A stretch of 64,000 bases of DNA. Source: Nautilus pompilius. Lineage: Eukaryota > Mollusca > Cephalopoda > Nautilida > Nautilidae. Where the stretch lies: NCBI GenBank assembly GCA_018389105.1, contig JACATO010000122.1:3524001-3588000 (forward strand), in the 5' to 3' direction. Each line of letters starts with the position of its first letter. The first letter of the stretch is position 1. Positions 22,241 to 43,691 of this stretch are shown in pieces. Under the pieces are notes generated by a model. That model did no database searches. It saw only the letters and a list, made by a program, of their open reading frames with translations, and was not told the origin of the DNA. The position numbers and the translations under genes were made by a program.

Positions 22241-22620
22241 TTAACGAAGTTTGTTTTCCCATGAATTGCCGGCGGACCAATTAGAACAATTTCTATATAT
22301 GTATTTTTCTCCATTACTGCCCAAAATAGTTAAATAAACCACCGCATAGGCATAAAACACAAATCGCACTGAAAGACAGCTCTGTGTGGAGGGCTTAAAG
22401 TCCAATGCATATTTAAATGGTGTATAAGACGAGCGCGCCAGTAGCGCGGCGTAGGATATCCGGTAATGCACGTAGCGCTATCCATGTTCCCCTGAGGGAC
22501 AATTGGCACAGCCAGCAGAAAATCTTGGGTGTTAGAACTGCCAAAAGACGTTAAAGGGGCAGTAGTCAAAAGGGAAATCAGATGTGATTAGAGGAACATC
22601 GCGTTAAACAGGACTGTAAG
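22241..22620. other. GC-richer island with overlapping minus-strand frames, unidentified
   Basis: About 22250-22600 has higher GC than its flanks (for example GACGAGCGCGCCAGTAGCGC). It carries two overlapping minus-strand frames of 76 and 79 codons. I recognise no family. It may be an exon remnant or an old repeat. The edges are diffuse compared with the island at 15 kb. Confidence 0.3.
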
Positions 22621-24181
22621 ATTTAATCAAATTATTTATTTATTTTACCAACCACTACAGATGATGCACAAGATGGCGGCATGTGTTATTTAAAAAATAA
22701 ATGTTGATCAAATGCGAGCCGTAAACTCTACACACAAATTAAACTGATCCATGGAGTCTTTATGTGCGAAAGAAAAGTGATGATTTCAGAAATCAAAATC
22801 AAAAACAATGGTTGATTAGTTAGGTTTTGTTTTGTGCTCTGCTTTTAGAATTATCACAGATTTGTTCAGCTATTTGGTTATTTGGTTATTTAATTAGCCA
22901 AATTTATGTAGATAACTTTTAGGGGAATTTCTACAAATCAAAACTTGATATATATATATATATTCAAATGTTTATTGATTACTGGTTCGTTTTCCATGAA
23001 TGTAAAAACGAAAGAAAAACACAAGCAAACAAGAATAAGAACACGCAAAGTTTGTTTTATTCATAGAATGCTAGTTTAAAATAGTACACTATGATAAATC
23101 AAGCACGTGCTATTTCACTAACTGTTTGCCTAAAATCAAATCCGCACTCTACGCGTCCTTGTAAAAGTTGAAGGATTTTCATTACTCTTGTTTAAATTGA
23201 TTAGTTTTAATATTCAAATAAAAAAGTTTAAAAGAAATGAAGATTGAGATTGACTTAAACAAATCTATTTAAGTTTAATGATAAGCCTTTGATTTTGTAT
23301 CGTTTTTTATACTAAGTAAAATCTGTCTACACCTGTTTTAATATGAATAACAAATGTAAATAAATGTTGGTGTGTATTAACATGACATATTAGATGGTTC
23401 ACGATCTTTGCACATGTAACCAAGGTATTTTGGTTCTTTAAACTAGTCGTTAAAATCAACATAATTTATTGTGTATTAAAACCTTTGATGTTTGGAATTC
23501 TTCAGAACTTGCAAACTATAAACACTACAATCAAGTGGTGTTAAAATGTAAAGAATTTTTTCTATCGTTTATAATTTCTCCTCCATGCAAATCTGATGGT
23601 ACAAAGTGATATTTTTAAAGAAAATCTATAGATTTATTATTCATTTTAAAATAGCATTAATAATCAGTAATATTTAACTGTGTAAAATTACTTGCATGTA
23701 CGTATAAACAAACTAAGCAGAGATATTATGCTCAAAATCCTAAACTAAATTTTCTGTTTTTATTTTTATTGCTTTATATTCGTTGATTTCAAAATAAATG
23801 TGAAACCAGACACAGAAAACGAAATGAACGAAGCACAAAAGATGCCTTACCAAGATGAAAATATAAAAATTTAACTTAGGATCAAATTCTCAAGGAAATT
23901 TCAACGATGTCTTGGTGATAAAGAACTACCCCTGTATAAATTATTGAACTTTTACAAAGTATAATACAGAAATGTTTTATAGATATATTCTCATGCGAAA
24001 AATTCATACGCCATTGGTAGTTAGAAAGAAATAATAGTTTTTGAAAATAAGACTTCAGTAATAATGCACCTTTTGCTCACTACATGTAAACGTTTGAAAG
24101 TTTACCACTTAAATAAGAAAATAAAATACAATAAAAGACAATAACAATAAAATACAATTTTAAATTTCTTCAGCTTCAAAT
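22621..24181. other. AT-rich intergenic sequence
   Basis: No gene recognised. A short (AT)n run lies at about 22948-22963. Confidence 0.5.
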
Positions 24182-24436
24182 ATGGAAGAAGAACAATCTG
24201 GTTCGTTTTCGGTAGTCAGTGCCATATTTACGAATCCAAGTGGTCGATTTGTTAACCCAGCAAGAAACAGGCAGTTTCTACGTCGAGGTGTAGAGAGCGG
24301 CCATGCAGAACGGTTCATTTTTAGAAGTGGGAAGAAACCGAACTACCCACGCGGCCGGCTTAGGAAAAAGAGCAAGAAAAATTCAATTACAGTGTTATCA
24401 GCGGCTTACTGTAAATGTTTGCATTTTGATATATAA
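24182..24436 (+). other. Isolated 84-codon reading frame, function unknown
   Basis: An ATG at 24182 opens MEEEQSGSFSVVSAIFTNPS, with a basic C-terminal half containing RGRLRKKSKKN. The frame coincides with a locally GC-richer patch (24180-24390), which makes it less likely to be pure chance than neighbouring frames. It has no recognised domain, and no clear splice sites or polyadenylation context decide its status. It could be an exon remnant. Confidence 0.2.
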
Positions 24437-27400
24437 AAATTACTTAAAATTGATAAACAAAACAATAAAACATTTTTTCGATATTTATTATTTGAATATC
24501 ATAAACCATCGATCAACTTTGAAAGATTCATTTTGTTATAAATCACTCAAACTTAAAATTATCTGAAATTATTATGTTTCAGATTTTTGAAATGTTAGTT
24601 TCAATTTCCTTTTATATCAAGGACTGAAAAATGAAGAAATTAATGTCATACCGATTTTTGGTGCTATCCAAACGAAATAAATATTCAGTAAAATAAAAGT
24701 GAAAATTGAATTTATAAATTTTTTATGACGCAGTATTACTTAAGGTTTTTCTTTTATAATTAACCAGCAAAGTAATTTATTGCATTTCTCTAAACAGACA
24801 GTTATTTTTATGTTGTTTAATATTTATATATTAAGTTTATTTATATATGCATTAGTAAAGTAAGAAGCGTTTTTATAGAAAATCAATTACATACTAGATA
24901 AATGAATACTATCAGTAATATAATGATTGCTTGCTAAAATTGCATTGCAAAATCCACCTTTTCTTATTTCATAGTGTTCTAGCAGATGAAAAAATCCATA
25001 GCTGGATAGTCACTGATTCCCGCTATTCTTGAAATTCGGATTGTAACCTGTAAAACAAAAGCTGATAGCACCAATGCCAATAATACATGAGTAGAAACCT
25101 CTCGTCCACGCAAGCAAATATAAAATACATTATACAAATATTTGACTTTCTCATTATACACCACAAATTTTACACACTTTTGATCTTTTTAGTTTAGCTC
25201 AAAAGTAACATAGAATTAGGTTGAACTCTTTTATTTTGTAAAATTTAAATTTCTATGTTATGTATTTTTTTAAAAATTCACTTCTGGTAATTTGTCATAT
25301 AGAGTTTAATTCCCTCTGTATTTCAACCATAATAGCTTATTGGATTACCGTGATCTCCATGAGGACATCAACTGTGTTATATATCATTACTAATGGACTA
25401 TAAATGTTAATGTTATCTTAGTCACAATTTCGAGAATACTACGCTACTATGTAGCCATGTAAGGAAATACAACAAAACGAGTTGCAAGTTGCATCTATCT
25501 AAAAACAAATCTGGCACTCAAATGTTCTTTATCTATAGCTGCTTAAAAACGCAGAGACGTTTTCATGTTTTTCGCATTATTTTTCAGAAGTCTAATCAAT
25601 GATCAAGTGATATAGATTGAAATTAATTCACATTAAATCATTATAATACGCCGGCCAACTACTTCAGACAATAGCCATGGATCAAGATATGAAAAAGAGA
25701 CTATGTAATTTATAATAGGGTTGATTTATGATTCTGTGGTCCCTCAATTGTGAAGTGTTTTTTTGAAGAAAAACTAACTGCCAGATATTGAAAAGAAATC
25801 TGAATTATTTTTCGATTAGATTTAATCGTACATGTTCCACAATATTTTATATAGAGCCAGTGTCGCCTTAATGTTTTGTGTGGTGAATAAATGCATTGGT
25901 TTAGATGAGTTCTGGCATTTTTGGGTATATTCTGTACTTATGGTCTCCAGCTTTTCTGTTCCAGTACAGTCAGAATGTATTTCGTCTTTATATCCAGTTT
26001 TTTCGCTACTAATTAGAAAAGTTATAGCAGATTGTTGTATTACTCCTGAGGTAAGTGATATTTCATCTCAGTTGCACACAGGCGCTGGAGCCGTTCATTG
26101 CAAACGCGTTTAACGACTTGTTAGATCAGTTGAATTTGGAGTACCTTGGACCATTTTGTTTAGTGATATGCAAAACTTCTATCTATTTGGTTAAGTTTTT
26201 TGGATCAATAACAACAATGATAATCCACTTGAAGATTAAAGACAAAAGAATGGAGTTTATATGAGTGAGTTTACATATCTTTTCCTACGGAAAATACATT
26301 TATGAAAGAGTAATTTATAGAAATCAGTCTCTTTACCCCTTCTTAAAAAAAATTTTTTTCTGCAAAAAGGCGTGCTTATCAAGACATTTGTTTTTAAATT
26401 TTTTGTGTTTTCTATAAATAGTTTAACCATTTAAGAAAAGCTTGTATTTTTGTTTTATTCATGCCACTTTACTGCCTTTCGATGCTTTTTATATATTGGT
26501 AACTTAAAAGACAAGAAAATACAAAATAATACGTTAAATGATATAAAACTCATAAAAATAGACTATTTAAAGAAAAATCTTTATTAGGGGGTAAACTACA
26601 AAGTAAATATATTTTTTCTGACAACTAAAATACAAAAAGTATCCTAAATAGAGGAAAGATAAATGCATATTAAAATACTTATATTTTTAAAGATGCATTT
26701 TACGTATTTATGCAGGATGAAATGAATTCTGTTTTTAATATAAACTTATCTGGAATATTAACACACATTTTAAGCCACGCACGCAATACTTTTATTTAAC
26801 TGAAAGCATCGACCTTCCCACAAATAGGTAGGAAAGCCATATTAGCTTGATACAGTGAATTTTTTTCAGTGTGATAACATATAATCTTTTAATAACCTTT
26901 TTACATGCTATAGGAATGGCGAATAAACTGCTGGATAAAAACAAATTGGCGATGATTAGGGTAGTTTAAAAGTTCTGACAAGCGGTTTGGTTATTTGGAA
27001 ATTAAGCGAGGGATCGCAGCCAAAATATTCCAGAATACTTGACCGGCATCCAGCCTGTGGCCAAAGATAGTTCGTATTGCTGTTGGCTCACGTCTGCTGT
27101 TGTAATCGATTTCTTTATTTTCTAAGCTTTCACTAATTAGGTTAGCATTCTCTTTTTATTCTGTACAGTTCTGTAAATGATTAAAACCGCACAAAAACCA
27201 AGAACAGCTGTCATGCAATGGTTTTAAGTTGTACTTCACATCAACTGATATTCTGATTAGATTCATTTCATCTCCATTTCATAATTTTTCTATTAATTCA
27301 AATTTTACTTCAATAGCTACAACTAAGAAATCATCATGCGTTCAAACTTATTTACAGCTGAATACATTTTTCATGGTAATATACAAATAGCTCTGTAAAC

Positions 27401-30189
27401 AGAGTTAGTAACAACAAAAATATACACCACACAGAATGGTCTTGTTTCCTTTCTAACTGGCATAAATAATTATCATTTTTGCATCACATTTATGAGACAA
27501 TTACTGTATTTCATATTTAATGGAATATAAATACAATGTAATAATTATTTGGATTCATTATAGTTTAATATAAGAAAGTAAAGTATCTCTTTCCCTGCTA
27601 TAAACAGTATCAAACAATTTTTAATAGTAATTAGTGATTTCTTTCTTTATTTATCAAAAAAAAATTTAAGTATCGCACAAGCGATCAACTAAATTGTTTA
27701 TTATTCAAATTTTAAATAAACTTATCTAGTTTCCAAACTAGCGTACCTAATAAGATTATATATTTTTCGATGAACTTATTATACAACTTTATCTTAAATA
27801 CCTGACATAAAATACCAAAAGAACACTTTTATATGCCAAGTAAATGTCATTTAAAATCTTTCATATTTAATCATGATCTATCATTTTTATCTCAGATATA
27901 AAAGATCAAGTAAAATAAATTTTGTCAGAATGAAACAAAAGTAATTCTCATAAACCTCATTCATATTAGTGGCAAATACCTTGTTAATTATTTATTTATT
28001 TTTGTTTAATTTATTATTACTATTATTGTTGTTATTATTTAGTTTTCCTCTTACTATCTTTTTGCTTACTATCTTTTAAAGACTGGGGAATATTATCATA
28101 ACAAAGTATCTAATATAGAGAAAACCATTAAAAGACATCTAACCTAATATTCAATCTTCTTCAAAAGCTTACCTACTGTATAACCAGTTTAACCGAGTAG
28201 CTCAGTATTGCTTGATTTTGTTAATAAAATTAGTACCAACAGGTACATAAGATTTTTTTCGGTTGTATTCATTTTAGCTCCATTATATCATTGAAGAAAC
28301 TTGAAGATTTAGTTTTGACCGTTGTCCATTATGATCTAGAGTGCTACAAAAGTTTTTTTGAAGTGATATGATAATTAGTCGTGATTTTTATTCGGCCTGG
28401 TTCAACCCATAGATGTTCAATTTTGATCTTCTTTATATTGTTGTCATGATTTCAGATAAATAATGACTCTCTCTCTCAAGCATTATTCTACAAAATGTCC
28501 ATGTTGTTATGTACCACTTGAACCTCGACCGGAAAAGTCTTGCTGATCTGTTATTTACAGTGTGGTGGGTTAATTTGGGCATATACTAGCACGTTCTATC
28601 ACAGACTGTTTTCTATATATATATATTGCCATTTTTTCAGTGTTTATTTTTGTTTGTAAGTGTTCAAGTGATTTCAGCGGGTTTCAAACTTTTTACCCGA
28701 TGGCTGATAATTTTTTTTGAATGTGGTAATTTGACCAACGGTTTAGCTCACTACATATAATTACGGATGTTTATCGCAGAGGGCTAATGCGTTAGCCACA
28801 TGAAACCTCCTGAATCTAACAGCCAACGGTTAAATGTTTGGAAACCAGCTAAAACTACTTGAGCACAGAACAATATTTACTGCAAGGATAAAAACAGTGT
28901 ACATAAAACAGTCCTTCTCAGAAAACTCCAGTACGACAGGGAAAGACCACTAAATGTATTATTTATTTGTATTACTAGCAGTAAGGTGTTCGGAATAGCT
29001 CGATGTGTTTTCTTGATAAAAGATTTAAATTAATGAAAATCATCTGCATATTTCGTGGCTAAAGATGTTTCAGTATTTGTCTAAAAAATTTTCATCTTTA
29101 TAAGTAAACAATCTCAACACTAATTATTACTGATTTAAAAAAATTTTAAATTCTCAAAATTCATGACTTCTATTTATTAATAAAAAAGGATTTTGTTTAC
29201 TTTGTATGTAGTCACATTAGCTCTGAGAAGACTGGGATAACGCCATGTTTTTGTCTGGAAATAGTCAAAGCAGACGTGGAGTTGACACTGTCGTGGCAAT
29301 GATGCCATCTTATCCAGTCCGAATGCGATGCCAACCCTAACTATCGCTGCCTCTCCGTGCAGAGTTTCTGTTTGTTTCCCAAAGCTGACCAAAGGCTTAG
29401 TGTTCCAGAGGCTTTCAAAGTCAAAACAATTTTTACGTACTCTGCCCTAATTGAGCGATATCATTCAAGTGATTACGTGTCAGGTGACAGAAGCTTAACG
29501 AAAGCGTCTCTAAGTAATGTTAATGTTGTTGTGATAAAAACAAAAGCATTATTTCAGTGCACAGCATGATCTACATTTAAATGTCTTTTCTCTTTCACCA
29601 CCACTGAATAAAAATTACCTTTACGTCATCATCAATCATTGATATATTATTGACTGAAAAAAAACATTTTTAGGTGACATTTTTATGTTATAACATCTGT
29701 ACCTTTTATATTTATTAACACAAAATATATTTTCGTTTTATATGGGCGTCACTATATGAATTTTAAAAATGTCTTTTATCCAGTGATTTTGTTTTGTAAC
29801 AGAAAAGTTAACAAACTTTCGTAATTATCAGTATGAACGTCTGTTGAGTGAAGCTTTGTGCTTTAACTATGAAAAAGAAAGAACACTGCACGACCTAAGA
29901 ATCCATCAATTAGAATGTGTCGACTATTTGTTGATACAAATATTACTAAGAAAAGTAAGACGGAAAGGAAAGAAAGCAAAAATGTTAACGGTTATGTGGT
30001 CTGTCCCTTAAAAGCAGGAGTCCCTTTTATAACATTCCTGCACAGCGTAGGTCAGAGAACCATTCTAATGTTTTTTTTTTTTAAAAATAACAACCATAAA
30101 TTTTTCATTATCAAGATATTTTATCAGCATCACACTAAACTGCATATATTACAAACGATACTTAATCAGTCTCTCTTTGAGCATATGTA
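24437..30189. other. Gene-poor AT-rich desert
   Basis: No gene assigned. At 26046-26053, GAGGTAAGT is a strong splice-donor match following a frame that starts at 25832 (93 codons), but no matching exon or domain is visible. A patch at 29180-29480 is less AT-rich and has frames on both strands without family resemblance. A 13-bp TA run is at about 28615. Confidence 0.4.
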
Positions 30190-30266
30190 GCCCGTGGTGC
30201 AATGGAGAAATGCTGCATGCACAGTCTTATCAGAAGTGCAACAACCTTGTTCTTTCGATCTCGATC
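30189..30266 (+). repeat. tRNA-like sequence, possible SINE head
   Basis: GCCCGTGGTGCAATGG (30190-30205) fits an A-box-like D-arm region. TTTCGATCTCG, about 60 bases on, fits a B-box-like T-arm. The acceptor stem does not close and there is no plausible anticodon arm, so it is not a functional tRNA gene. A decayed tRNA-derived SINE or a chance match are both possible. Confidence 0.25.
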
Positions 30267-32022
30267 GGTACAGGAATAGCAAAGCTTCCGTTTTTATTTG
30301 TATTGTGCTACTTCATATATTTAGGTGCAGAATTTTGTATCTTAACTTCGAAAAACTCCCTTTCCTGGGTGATGGGTCTTTACAAACATGCGGGTTCAGT
30401 GTATAAAAAGATAAAGTCTACATCTTTTTCTTTTCTTCCGCTTTGATTATAAAATTTGCAGATGTACATGATCATGACATTAATACCAGCGAGATAGAGC
30501 TCATCCATAAAATATGCGAATTATCACCGGTTAGAACGACAATTTAGCTGTGACAAAGCTAGTAAAGTCTATTGACCGCTGTTTTAGTACTAAAATTTAT
30601 ATAATCTGCTGATCTTGTATCTCCTTTATAACCTTGTTGTTATGATGCATTATAGATAGTACGGTTACATTTTTATTCTTATTTGTCAGGTGAGATTTTA
30701 GTGTCATTTTTTTCATTAATGCAAAAATACATGACTACATTATCGAGACTTGTTGGTTAGTACTTTTGGAATATTTTTTTTCTCTTTTTCAAGGTCCCCG
30801 CGTTATTTTTCTGTCAATAAAACTCCTGTTCAGCGCTTCAACTATTTTTTTAACCACTTGAGAGGCAATACTTTTTCTAGTCTGTTTATTTACAAATATC
30901 TTGTATCCTACGGAAAACATATTCAGAAATGCAGTTTACCAAAATAAACATTTTACGCCATCTTTGTCAGATATAATGGACTATGTTGCCAAAATATACA
31001 ACGTTTTCGGTATGATATTAACTAATTATCAAATGCAACGGTTTTTGAAACAATGTAGCTATTAGCAGATTTTTTTCATGGATAAAAATTTCGGAAAAAA
31101 TCAACTTTTTCACAAGTCGTCTTTCAAAGCGAATGTCTCTACAATAAAATCACATCTTTCCATGAGAGTCATAGTTATTGATACTTATTGTGGCTTTGAA
31201 AACTGGTCGTACGAATTGTCCATTACTCCAAAAACTGCGCATATTTTGATGCTAACATTTAGATAGATCTACAAGACAAAGGCTCATTTTTATAAAGCTT
31301 TCAGTTTTATTAAGTCAAAAGGTAGCGTCAGTCATATGAGTCTTTTTCTTTGCACGAAGATGGGATCTTGCATCATTGTTTTTAATGTCGTGCCATGCCA
31401 TACAACCTGTCCACAGGTAAAAGAATTAAAATATATTCTTTCATTTTTGCAATCCGAAATTGGTGTTGCATGATCTCTAAATATATTAATCTGGCTCGTT
31501 TGTGAAGAAGACGGAGACTGGGATGACCACCTGCGTCATGATGGAGCATCGAAGAACATTAAATTAGTAGACGATAATGAATCATATGTAGTGATCCCTG
31601 TCTACTTTATTTTGCCCGGATAACTGATCCCCACATTTTAATTCATTGTCATAGTTTCATCTTCGTTTCTGTTGATCTGTACAGCTTCAGTGTCTTCTAT
31701 TTCACTGTAATCAATTATCGTTGATCTATCATATTCTTTATATAAATCCAATAATTCTAAAAATTATTTTACTGCCTCTGTGGGTGCGTATCACGTATTC
31801 GCTACAACTGATAAGAAAAAAAAATTGCTTACTAGTTTTTACTTTCAAATGCTTTGTGATCATAAATTATACCCAAACTTTCCAAATGGCAAACACACTC
31901 AATATTTCTTCAGGTAAATTTTGCTTATTTGCTTTGAAAGGCTGATGACATACTTAATTCTAACGCTTAGTTAAAATGATACTGCAATAACAACTTATTT
32001 GCAAGATGAAGCACAATTATGC
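30267..32022. other. AT-rich intergenic sequence
   Basis: No gene or mobile element recognised. Confidence 0.5.
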
Positions 32023-40294
<8,272 letters not shown>

Positions 40295-40369
40295 ACTTCT
40301 TCTTCTTTTTCTTCTTCTTCTTCTTCTTCTTCTTCTTATTATTATTATTAATTATTATTATTATTATTA

Positions 40370-40423
<54 letters not shown>
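40295..40423 (+). repeat. Compound (CTT)n-(ATT)n microsatellite
   Basis: CTT units (about 40295-40337) pass directly into ATT units (about 40337-40423) with two AATT interruptions. The third-base shift suggests point mutation of one array followed by expansion. Confidence 0.97.
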
Positions 40424-40772
40424 GTTATACTCATAGCAAACACTACATACTGAAGACTACACGTGACTACTAAGCTAATTGCGTTGTGTTCTCTAATCAC
40501 TTTAATGTTTTATTGTTTGGACCATCCATTTTCGAATATATCTTTTAGCCCCTAAAATTGTTGTATCTTGCAAATCATTTGTCTGGAGATGTGGAGAAAG
40601 TATTTTGTTTTTGTACTTTATTCCTCTCTTAATCATTCCAATATGTCCAGAGATAATAGGTAATGCTATTGCTTTTTTTTTTTTTCAAGTTTTGTTTATT
40701 TTTTTCATTTGTGGTATTTTACAATTTAGTCTCTATGATGTTCATATAATCATTCTTTTATTACACTATCTA

Positions 40773-40870
40773 GGCGGCAGGTGTTTCAATAGTTATACTA
40801 ATGGACTACCAAGGTTAAGGGCTCGAGTTAGATTCTCAGCCGGGGTCTGGTTCGGTTTAGCTTACATTCT
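40773..40870 (+). repeat. tRNA-derived SINE head candidate
   Basis: TAGTTATACTAATGG (about 40790-40804) resembles an A box. CTCGAGTTAGATTCTCAGCC (about 40822-40841) resembles a B box (consensus GGTTCGANTCC) followed by CCGGGG. Spacing and order are those of a tRNA-derived SINE. The downstream AT-rich tail and borders cannot be set, and no target duplication was found. Confidence 0.4.
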
Positions 40871-41848
40871 TAGTATAGTTCCTTCTTTTTGTTTTCAATA
40901 ATTATTGTGGGTTTCTTCCGCATCTAAAAATAAAGATTACTAGTAGGTCTTTCTCTGTCGGAACTAACGTCGTCACTTCCAATTCGAAAAGGAATGGGTT
41001 CCCGTAGAAGAGTTTTGACCCGCATGTCTTCCTAATTTCAATCTGGAAGGAAGGGAGGTTTTCCACCTGAAGTAGAGAAGTAGAGATCTGCAGATTAGTT
41101 TAATGGTTCCATCTGTTATGAGATAAGTGAACTTAGTGATAAGTAGAATGAGAGAGAGAGAGGCTTTGAAAAATTCCTTACTTAATCTGAATGTCTCTGA
41201 TTTGCTTTTCTGAATTTTTAGTAGATGAGTCTTATTATTTTCCAAATTTCCATTGTCTTGCTGGATAACGCTTAAATGTATATGGTTGATTTCTCTAATT
41301 TCTTTGATACAGTTAAAAATATACAGATACAAGCAATTTTAAAGTCTAGCCATACCATTGGTGCATTTGTTTTCATCTTTATAAAGCGTTCAATAATTGC
41401 TCTGCTTTAAAGAAAATGATCTTTGCATCTTATCTTCTCTGTTTGAACTTTTCCATGCTGATGCATGATTTCATAGGTACTTATGTGTTTTTCTATCGTT
41501 GTTACTATACGCGATCTAAAAGGTTTGTAGATGGTTGACAAGCATGTGATCAGTCAATACATTTTGCTTTTTTACTTAGTTGACTTCTGACTAGGAGGTA
41601 AGTTCTGAATTTTTAAAAAAACTTTCATAATAGCGTTGAACTCTTTCAATAGCAGTGAATGCAGGCTGCGAAACTTTTAAATCTAGGAATTTGGCTCAGC
41701 ATCTGTTCCTGTACTTTTCAGATCTGGTTGACTTTTTATTTTGTTTATATGCTTTAAAATCAGTTTTATTCGATTCTGCACAGGTGCATCTTTCTACTTT
41801 ATCTTCACTTCTCAGAAACAGTGTTATGGTTTACATCATCTTCCCAGA

Positions 41849-41849
<1 letters not shown>
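40871..41849. other. Possible SINE body and AT-rich sequence
   Basis: 40900-41060 is less AT-rich and may be the body of the SINE-like repeat starting at 40773. A minus-strand 119-codon frame overlaps it (40973-41332) but resembles nothing I know. A short (GA)n run is at about 41149-41162. Confidence 0.3.

Positions 41850-41940
<91 letters not shown>
41850..41940 (+). repeat. Compound (ATT)n-(AGT)n microsatellite
   Basis: About 18 ATT units switch at about 41904 to about 12 AGT units. Confidence 0.98.
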
Positions 41941-42035
41941 ATCAGCATTGGATTAATAGGATTTACTATTAAACAAAACTACATAAACGACTGAATTATA
42001 TGAATAATTAAGGGAAAATGAATAATTACAAACAC

Positions 42036-42247
<212 letters not shown>

Positions 42248-43657
42248 AAGAGAAAAACATTCTTAACGAAGATCTTCAGGGTTCTTGCATTGCTCTTGAT
42301 CTCAACATTAGCCATCATTTTTAGGGCTAGAACATATCACAGATTCCTCAGCATCTTTTCGGTACACTACAACAAGAGTGTAATAACATATCTTAGCTAG
42401 TATATGACGTATATCTCAGTCTAAACAGAAGATTTGATGATATTGAGTACACAAAGCGTCATTAAGAAACTCGAACGTCAAAAGATGAACTTTTATCATG
42501 AGTGTTTGATAATGTTTGAACTCAATTTTGCCCATTTTTCAAGCACGCAAATGTGTGTGTGTGTGTAAAAAGATTATTAGATCATGGCCAGCAACCAGAT
42601 GCTGCGATTTTTAACTTTTGAGCTTACAGAGATGTTACATTAAAACAATTTGTTTACTGATGGCGTTGTAAATATTTCTTGCACTGACTATATGTTGAGT
42701 GTATTGTTGGGGCATGCTTTGACATACACAGTAATCTGAGCCACATATATGTGACGGTTCATGTGAACTGTCTACCGAAATCCCAACACAACACCGTTAT
42801 ATAATGGCTCTAGCGGACTGAAATGTGGTGACAGTTGTGAACTCACAATTGAAAATCAGAATGTTGCACCTTTATGATTTGTAGTAATTCATACCATCCT
42901 TTAACCGAAAACCAAAGGGCTCACACACCCACGACCTTGTCTATTCTATTGGTTGAAGTAGTACCGTAGAAAGACAATACGAGCGGTCTATAACGACCAC
43001 TTAATGTTACTTTACCCTAGTCTTGTTCGCGTTCTCTATGTTTTGCCTGTTCTGTGCATTCGTCTTGATCCCTGACAATTTATTCATTATTAACTTTTTA
43101 AGTTTAAGTCATTATTTTAGATTTAATGTTATCTATATTTGATGTCTATTTGTCTGAAAGAAATAAATGGTCTTGAAACACTGCATTCTTTATTACTTAA
43201 ATATTTTGTAGCTTTTGTAAACGAATAATTTAATAACCTTAAAACTGTATAAGAAAGAGTAGTATCACCAGCACTAACAGGCTCAATTTTAGTTGTAAAA
43301 CCGTACAGTGGGGATTTCCCAACGAAGGTAGAAAAATAAATTATAAATACTAAATTAAGAAAAAGATCTAAACTAAAGATAGGACAATTTAGACGAAGAA
43401 AAAAGCTGTCTCTGGGGATACAGAAATGAAAATTGGCGTCAATAGGTCGGTCAATTTTGTATAAGTGGTTAAGCAGGTTTCCATAATAATTTGCATGATT
43501 TTATCTGTGCCACTTAGTACAAAAGGACAAAGTGAATATATTTTGCTGTCCACCACGAGAGTAAATACGTTTACGATAAGATCTGCCTTTATTTGTGATA
43601 AAGTACTTACGGTTAGATTGGTCACGTTCCTACAATCCCTTAGATTCCATAGTTTAT

Positions 43658-43691
<34 letters not shown>

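Noticed and set aside
28190..28240. A-box-like GAGTAGCTCAGTATTGC
   Set aside because: The following sequence is AT-rich with no T-arm or B box, so not a tRNA gene or a provable SINE.
28740..28830. Minus-strand GTGGCTAACGCATTAGCCC resembling a tRNA D-arm
   Set aside because: It is a local inverted repeat; no anticodon arm or B box follows.
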